A stretch of DNA of 14,663 bases. It comes from Leucogyrophana mollusca (Eukaryota > Basidiomycota > Agaricomycetes > Boletales). The position numbers were made by a program, and so were the translations under genes. The stretch spans positions 1-14,663 of the forward strand of contig MU266781.1 in NCBI GenBank assembly GCA_021014945.1, read 5' to 3'. Below, in pieces: positions 9,486 to 14,663 of this stretch. The first letter of the stretch is position 1, and each line of letters begins with the position of its first letter. The notes beneath the pieces were generated by a model, which ran no database searches, was not told where the DNA came from, and was given only the letters and a program-made list of their open reading frames with translations.

Positions 9486-9541
9486 TCACTCTTGGCTCAT
9501 TCACCCTTTGAAGCTCTCTTTGACGACTGACGTCCATCCAC

Positions 9542-9548
9542 TATATAA
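9542..9548 (+). promoter_or_regulatory. TATA box of HAT1
   Basis: TATATAA lies 65 bases before the ATG at 9614. The intervening A-rich leader contains no other ATG, which supports both the box and the chosen start. Confidence 0.55.
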
Positions 9549-9613
9549 CGCCCACCGACGAGCGCAACATCTGAAGGAGCAATTGCAAGTGACGACCCAA
9601 ATTCAAAATTACA

Positions 9614-11695
9614 ATGACGGACTGGACGACCAACTCGAATGAGGCGCTCACGCTTTCTCTTGGTGAGCTACTCAGCTACAGTGCTTTGTTGGCTACCTGA
9701 CTTACCGGGCCTTCCCTACCCCAGTCCGCGCCGCAGAAGACAAACGCGTCCTCGGTGCGAACGAGTCGTACGAGGCGTTCCACCCGACGTTTACCTACCC
9801 CGTGCGTCTCTTTCTCGAGCTGTGGTGCCCCCTTCAATCTCTGAGTGGGACGGCGTCGTGGTGATTCATGGGCACGGAGGAGGCTGGTGGTGAATGGATG
9901 AGCTGACGATACTGTAGATATATGGCGAGGATGAGAAGATATACGGGTATAGGGATCTGGTTATTGATGTATGTCCCGTTTATTCTCTCTTTGTTCCTTC
10001 ACCGCGCCCTTCCCCACTTCCTCCATCCCCCACGCCCTCTGCCCCGTCTCCATTTAACTGCATTTCTCCACGCTGCATTCATTCCGTCCCTACATCCATC
10101 CCGCTGTTCACACCGGGCTAATCACGGCCACAGCTCCGGTTTGCATCCGGGTCCCTAGCACAGTACCTCTCCATCCGGCATGCAGAGAAACTCGGCTCGT
10201 CGTCGACGGTGGACGACGTAGAAGGCACGCTGAAGGAGTATATACCACCCAGTGCGTAGCCTCGCCCCGCGTGTCCGTTCCACCACTGACTTCTGTTGGT
10301 TCTTTGTTCGCGCCGTTTCATCCCCCTTACCTATACCGTGCCCCCGCCCGCCTGCCCGCCAACAAACAGACTACGACACGGACGAAACCGCCTTCCTCGC
10401 ACGCGTCGAGCAAGATGCCACGGCCTTCAAGCCAACGGGCACCCTCATCCACTCCTACACGCGCCCGTCTCCCACCCCAGACACACCGCCTGTGGAGTAC
10501 GAAGTATATCATGTGCGTAGCGGGTCCCGCAGTACACCATACGAGCAAGCTGACCGCAGCGCAGGCGACGTGGCAAGACCCCGGGTTTCGGGAATACCAC
10601 CAGCGCATGCAGCTGTTCATCTTGTTGTACATCGAGGCGGGGTCGTATATAAACGACGAGGAGGACGGGTGGGAGTTTGTCGTTCTGTGAGCATTTGTTC
10701 GTTGAGCGTGTAATGGTTCTGACTGGCTGGCCTGGCACTCCGCGCTGGCAGGTACGAGAAACGGAAGCGGGAGGGCGCAGAGGGCGCGGTGACGTATCAT
10801 TTTATTGGATACTCGTCGCTGTACAACTTTTACTGTTTCCCGGAGAAGGTCCGCATGCGGTTGAGGTGCGTCCGTCTATAGCTCGAAAGCATCTCGTTCC
10901 TAACAAGCACATCCTAACTCCAGTCAATTCGTCATCCTACCCCCATACCAACGACAAGGACACGGATGTACGTCCCCCACTCCTCTCTCCCCTTCTTCCA
11001 CCCCACCCACCCAACTAACTGACCCACAGCCGAGCTCTACACCGCCATCTACACCTACGTCCTCTCCCAGCCGCACATCTCCGAGCTCACCGTCGAGGAC
11101 CCCGCCGAGGCCTTCGAGGACCTGCGCGACCGGAACGACCTCCGGACGCTCCTCGCGCACGCGCGCTTCATGCAGGAGGCGTTCGGCGAGGCGGACGTGT
11201 CCCACGGCGGCGGGCGCGTGCAGAAGGTGCGGGGGCGGGGGCGCGCTGGTGAGGGGGGAGGCAAGGGCAAGGGTAAGGGCAAGATGGGCCCGCCGGTGGA
11301 CAAGGCGTGGGCGGAGACGTGGAGGCGGGATTTGAAGATCGCTGGGGTGAGTTGTGGACTGGTTTTTCTTTTTGAGGGTGGGTGAAGGCTGACGTGGGTC
11401 CTGCCAGCGACAATTCCAGCGTCTCGTTGAGATGCTAACCTTGATGCACCTCGACCCTGCCGACGTCCGCGGGGCGCGAGCCTACAGACTGCAAGTCAAG
11501 GAGCGCTTATATCGCTTCAACTTCGTACGTTGTCACCCCTTTCTCTCCCACGTCGTTTCCTGACGAGGGGCCCTGCGTTGTTCTGTCTAGGAAATCTTGG
11601 CACAGCTGGAGAAGCAGGAGAGATTGGAGAAATTGGAAGAGACATTCCAGAGTGTGCGGGAGGACTACTTGAGGATATTGGCAATGGTCAAGTGA
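9614..11695 (+). CDS. HAT1: Histone acetyltransferase type B catalytic subunit
   Basis: HAT1 uses acetyl-CoA to acetylate newly made histone H4 (lysines 5 and 12), usually with the WD-repeat partner Hat2/RbAp46. Exons: 9614-9662, 9725-9801, 9918-9968, 10134-10251, 10370-10512, 10565-10686, 10752-10865, 10924-10967, 11030-11346, 11408-11524 and 11591-11695, giving 418 residues (human about 419, budding yeast 374). Seen: the N-terminal signature W4-T-x-N-S-N-E-A-L and FTYPIYGEDEKIYGY at about 38-52; the GNAT acetyl-CoA loop QRQGHG at 234-239 after QFVILPPY; ELTVEDP at 258-264; and the DLRDRND helix at 270-276. E170, E262 and D263 occupy the places of the family's catalytic acidic residues. The C-terminal part has RQFQRLVEM and YRLQVKERLYRFNF. 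A Gly/Arg/Lys-rich stretch at about 299-324 breaks the C-terminal domain. All ten introns are GT-AG and the joined frame is uninterrupted up to the TGA at 11693. It is independent of glutathione reductase, 505 bases upstream. Confidence 0.96.
11231..11283 (+). other. G-run tract coding the Gly/Arg/Lys-rich insert of HAT1
   Basis: G-runs lie at 11231-11235, 11237-11241, 11253-11258, 11265-11267 and 11271-11273 on the coding strand, giving a possible G-quadruplex with loops of 1, 11 and 6 bases. The adjoining 11260-11283 is a hexamer repeat GGCAAG (one copy GGTAAG) encoding four Gly-Lys pairs. Confidence 0.6.
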
Positions 11696-13655
11696 TCAAG
11701 CTCTGAGCACTACATAGATAAATTCGTTCTTTGTACCTTGCCCATAAGGCGGTCTCCAGACAAGCGTCAATTGGACTACTCACTGTCATGTCGAGTTTCC
11801 TTATCTCCCCGCTTCAGCGCAGACGTGTCATCCTCTGAACATATGGGTATGTTCACGATATGGCTATGTCATAAAATGGCAGCAAACACCCCGAGCCTTC
11901 GAGGTCCGTGCCAGGGAGCTTCCTCGACACAGACGGACAACTTCCTGACACCGAGGCACCCACGTTTCGTCCTCAGATTCGTAAGCCGGACATGTGAGCA
12001 CTACTATTCAAAGCGCAGGGGATACGACAGGCGCCCCCGTATTGACTGTTCATACCTTAGGTCCAGGGCGTTATATTGCGGGATTGTCATTGCTTTCGCC
12101 CTTAGTGTTCGAGCTCTCCAAAGCAAAGAATGTCTAGGGACATGACATTGACTTCTCGCCAACATTCACTGTCCAGGTCGCCCGGTGAGACTTACTGATC
12201 ATCGAGGGCTTTTGCTCACTTGAAAGACGATAGTCACCCTAGCGATGTCTATGGGTTCAGAGAATCTCATCTCCTTGATCGGTGTTACCGCATAAGCCTT
12301 AGACCAAGAGTTGTTCCCATTGACCGAGGACAGGCAGGATAATTAGGAGACAGCTCTCATAATTTTGCCAGAGAATTGATTTCGCGGGGTCTGTCAGGCT
12401 CGTTTGGAAGGAGTCCCGTGTGTAATATCGAATGTAGATGACAAGCTCCAAGTGCCCTGCAAACCGCCGTTATGCCGTCGCATGCTCCACAGCGAACGAA
12501 ACATAACAGTAACCTCTTTGCAGGGCTGCATGTCTACCCATCAGTGCGCAAGGATCGTGGCACTGCGAGGGAAGGTGAATAGTCTGTCCGCCTGATATGT
12601 CAACAAGAAGTCGCGGCCATAGGAGAGGGATGGGGATGGCTAGGACTTGAATTGATCCCACGGGGATGAGTGTCTCTCGAAGGGTTGGATCCTACGCACG
12701 CCAAGACCGCAGGAGCTTAGTAGATGTCTCGAAATCCGCCGAGATACATTCCATCTGCGTTTTCAGCATCTGAACGGGCTGCGATTGCTCTATCTCGGCC
12801 CCCTCGGCAGCTACCTGTCAAATTGAGCTGATAATTGTGGTCGCCGCGGGTGTGGAGCCCTCTACCAAGTCCACGAGGGAGGTCAAAAGTGAAGGGTCTC
12901 CCGCTGCACTAGCTTTTGTGCAATCATCTATCATAGTCAAAATTGCGATCCGCAAGGTCTGAAGCTGGAGCTTTCTTAGACGCGAGAACGACAGCAAACA
13001 TAGTATCGTACTTCATGTCGATTACCATTCGCCACATCTGTGCGACGGTATTTCGCGCGTTAGGTATAGACCGTATCGCCTAGTGTGAGTAAAGCTTGCC
13101 CGACGACTCAAACGGCGTCCAGCCTCGTCACTGATCGGGTTCGAAGAAGGCGCAAGGAAGTGGTGATAGAAGATGACCATTTAGCCGGCCTGATGTCGCG
13201 GACTACCTTCAGTTTGACTTCGTTCAGAATACGAGCCGAGCGCAAGTGGAGACAGAAGATTGTAAAAAGGGCGAACGTGATGAAGTAAAGCACCAATACC
13301 AACGCTAAGCAGCTGGAGGTGTTCAACTGAACCATCGATCACCCGTTTCGCCGAGGTCTATTAGAATATCGCCAACGCCTGAGTGCAGAATGGGTTATTT
13401 ATCCTTGTTGCGCTCAGAGGCTCTTGCCAAACAAAGACACACAACTTGCCGCGTCCACTTCGCATTCCCAAAAAGGGAATTAGCACATATGCTAACCTTC
13501 CTGCCTTCCTCTGGCCTGTGCAACGAGTTTTTAAGCTATAAAGACGAGGTTTGGACGTCAGGAAACCTCACCACTCTGGCCTTTTGGCTTAGATCAAGTG
13601 TAGTATGGGTGATCTATAGGTATTGTAAACCAGTAGTTACCCAAAGAGGAAACAT
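11696..13655. other. Gene-poor spacer after HAT1
   Basis: No gene is supported. The plus-strand frames at 11738-12145 (135 codons) and 13390-13737 (115 codons) have no recognisable motifs, and the second runs into a non-triplet tandem repeat. I see no tRNA A/B boxes and no recognisable transposon protein motif. The first bases hold the HAT1 3' untranslated region; only weak A/T-rich polyadenylation sequence (near 11717-11723) is visible. Confidence 0.55.
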
Positions 13656-13753
13656 GGAACAAACAAACCATAACTGTGGCGCGAATAAACAATGCTCGGG
13701 AGTCGGAACAAACAAACCGCAATTGTGGCGTGAATAAACCACGCTCGGGAGTA
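13656..13753. repeat. 49-bp tandem duplication
   Basis: Two adjacent units, 13656-13704 and 13705-13753, share the frame GGAACAAACAAACC - TGTGGCG - GAATAAAC - GCTCGGGAGT. By eye they differ at 7 of 49 positions with no gaps. The length is not a multiple of 3, so it is unlikely to be protein-coding. The divergence suggests an old duplication or a remnant of a longer array. Confidence 0.88.
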
Positions 13754-14485
13754 TCCGCGGCTGGCTAATGCCGGAAATTTCGGCACACTGATTGTGTTCC
13801 AGGCAGCTCACACCCACCAGTCACGCCGTCGTGTCGTCGTTCAATCCACAAGCATGCGGTGTCCAGTCCATTCCCAGTCCACTCACAGCACGCCCCAACA
13901 AGCCCGGCAAAGTGCGCCTCAAGGACTTTGACGTTGTCGATAGGACAAATCTTTAACATTCATACCCCCACCAACTCAGCAGTAGGTGCCACGCTCCTTC
14001 TCGCAGTGGTACGGGCGCTGCTGCAACTCCCTCAGGTGCCACTTGATGCACTAGTTTCAGCCACCAAACATTTACCAAAGTACCGAACATCTACCCCATC
14101 ATCCCAGCATCACCAGGCAGCATCCCCTTCGGCCACCTGTGCCGTCTCAACCCTGTGGCACCAACCGCTTTTGTTGATTGTCACGCCTCATACAGCAGCT
14201 TACCGTTTTACTGGCCCACCTGCTCACAAATGCCGTACTCGGTTATAGTCCCGTCGCTCCACCCCACTTATTTACTGGCACGTTGATGGCATTGCGGGAG
14301 CGCGCCTCGATATAAGGGGAGTAATTCGGGCGTTGTATTCTCAGTGATGTCCCCAGGCGAGTTTCCACCATGTAAACTATCATAGAAACTAGTACTGCCA
14401 AATGTCATAGACGCTGGGGTTTCTACAAAGCCCAGCATCTTCTTATTAGCGTTCATCAGTGGTAACCAACCACCTGAGGACTCGA
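13754..14485. other. Right flank without a supported gene
   Basis: A 129-codon plus-strand frame (13859-14248) and a minus-strand frame (14268-14489) are open but show no known motif. The second could be a frameshifted continuation of the edge frame at 14486-14662, since it overlaps its end in another reading frame. Nothing else is recognisable. Confidence 0.4.
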
Positions 14486-14662
14486 TCACTCGTCCACGCT
14501 CGACGTCGCCTTCGTTGCATCCACAAAAGGTTTCTTGATACCCATCTCGCTCACTGACCCTTCCTCACCAGGCATGTTTCCTTTTTGGGAATTTGGCCCC
14601 CAGACCAGGCGCTGAACTCTCGATCTCGGCGTCCACTGCCAGGGCTCTGTTGGTGAAATCTC
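14486..14662 (-). CDS. Open minus-strand frame running off the right edge (doubtful)
   Basis: The minus strand is open from the window edge to a TGA at 14486-14488, giving 58 residues, with an internal Met at the 31st residue visible in the window. The visible part is polar, with tryptophans near the start (EPWQWTP, LVWGP), and ends KATSSVDE. I recognise no family. It could be the last exon of a gene to the right, part of a decayed gene continuing in another frame at 14268-14489, or chance. Confidence 0.15.
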   Translation of the reverse strand, partial: EISPTEPWQWTPRSRVQRLVWGPNSQKGNMPGEEGSVSEMGIKKPFVDATKATSSVDE

Positions 14663-14663
14663 G

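Noticed and set aside
13135..13150. GGGTTCGAAG, resembling a tRNA B box
   Set aside because: The conserved C residues after the A are missing and no A box, anticodon arm or acceptor pairing is found around it.
13639..14592. Similar short sequences CCCAAAGAGGAAACATG (plus) and CCCAAAAAGGAAACATG (minus) that could be element ends
   Set aside because: The similarity stops after about 18 bases on both sides and no target-site duplication or internal coding region is seen.
1..14663. Search for a CRISPR array, phage, bacterial operon or biosynthetic cluster
   Set aside because: No regularly spaced direct repeats with spacers, no polycistronic layout and no biosynthetic enzymes are present; the genes are spliced fungal housekeeping genes plus an F-box protein.

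Overview
The window reads as nuclear DNA of a filamentous basidiomycete, most likely an Agaricomycete (mushroom or polypore type). The grounds are many 50-120 base GT-AG introns with CTRAY branch sites, GC-rich coding DNA set in AT-richer spacers, an F-box/leucine-rich protein of the kind greatly expanded in Agaricomycetes, and the sequence character of the two housekeeping proteins. The class is inferred from these traits; no marker gene was used.

Layout: there are three convincing genes, all on the + strand. (1) 1-3635 is a gene-poor left flank with an 11-bp tandem repeat; its last 350 bases are the promoter of the first gene. (2) 3636-5123 is a single-exon F-box protein of 495 residues. 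(3) 5124-6900 is a spacer holding a nested repeat at 5872-6114. (4) 6912-7058 is a compact promoter with four regularly placed GCTGAC motifs, a TCACGTGA palindrome and a TATA box. (5) 7274-9108 is glutathione reductase (471 residues, 8 exons, one of only 17 nt). (6) 9109-9613 is the spacer and promoter of the next gene. (7) 9614-11695 is HAT1, the type B histone H4 acetyltransferase (418 residues, 11 exons). (8) 11696-14663 is a gene-poor right flank with a 49-bp tandem duplication and, at the very edge, an open minus-strand frame that may be the end of something outside the window.

The three genes do not form a pathway. Glutathione reductase serves cytosolic redox balance, HAT1 acetylates newly made histone H4, and the F-box protein is presumably a substrate receptor of an SCF ubiquitin ligase with unknown target. 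Each has its own TATA-like box, so they look independently transcribed. I found no mobile element with recognisable protein domains, no tRNA or rRNA, and no clearly new multi-gene system. The most unusual features are the microexon that carries the second redox cysteine of glutathione reductase, the motif cluster in its promoter, a switch from C-rich to G-rich coding strand inside exons of all three genes, and the nested repeat at 5872-6114.
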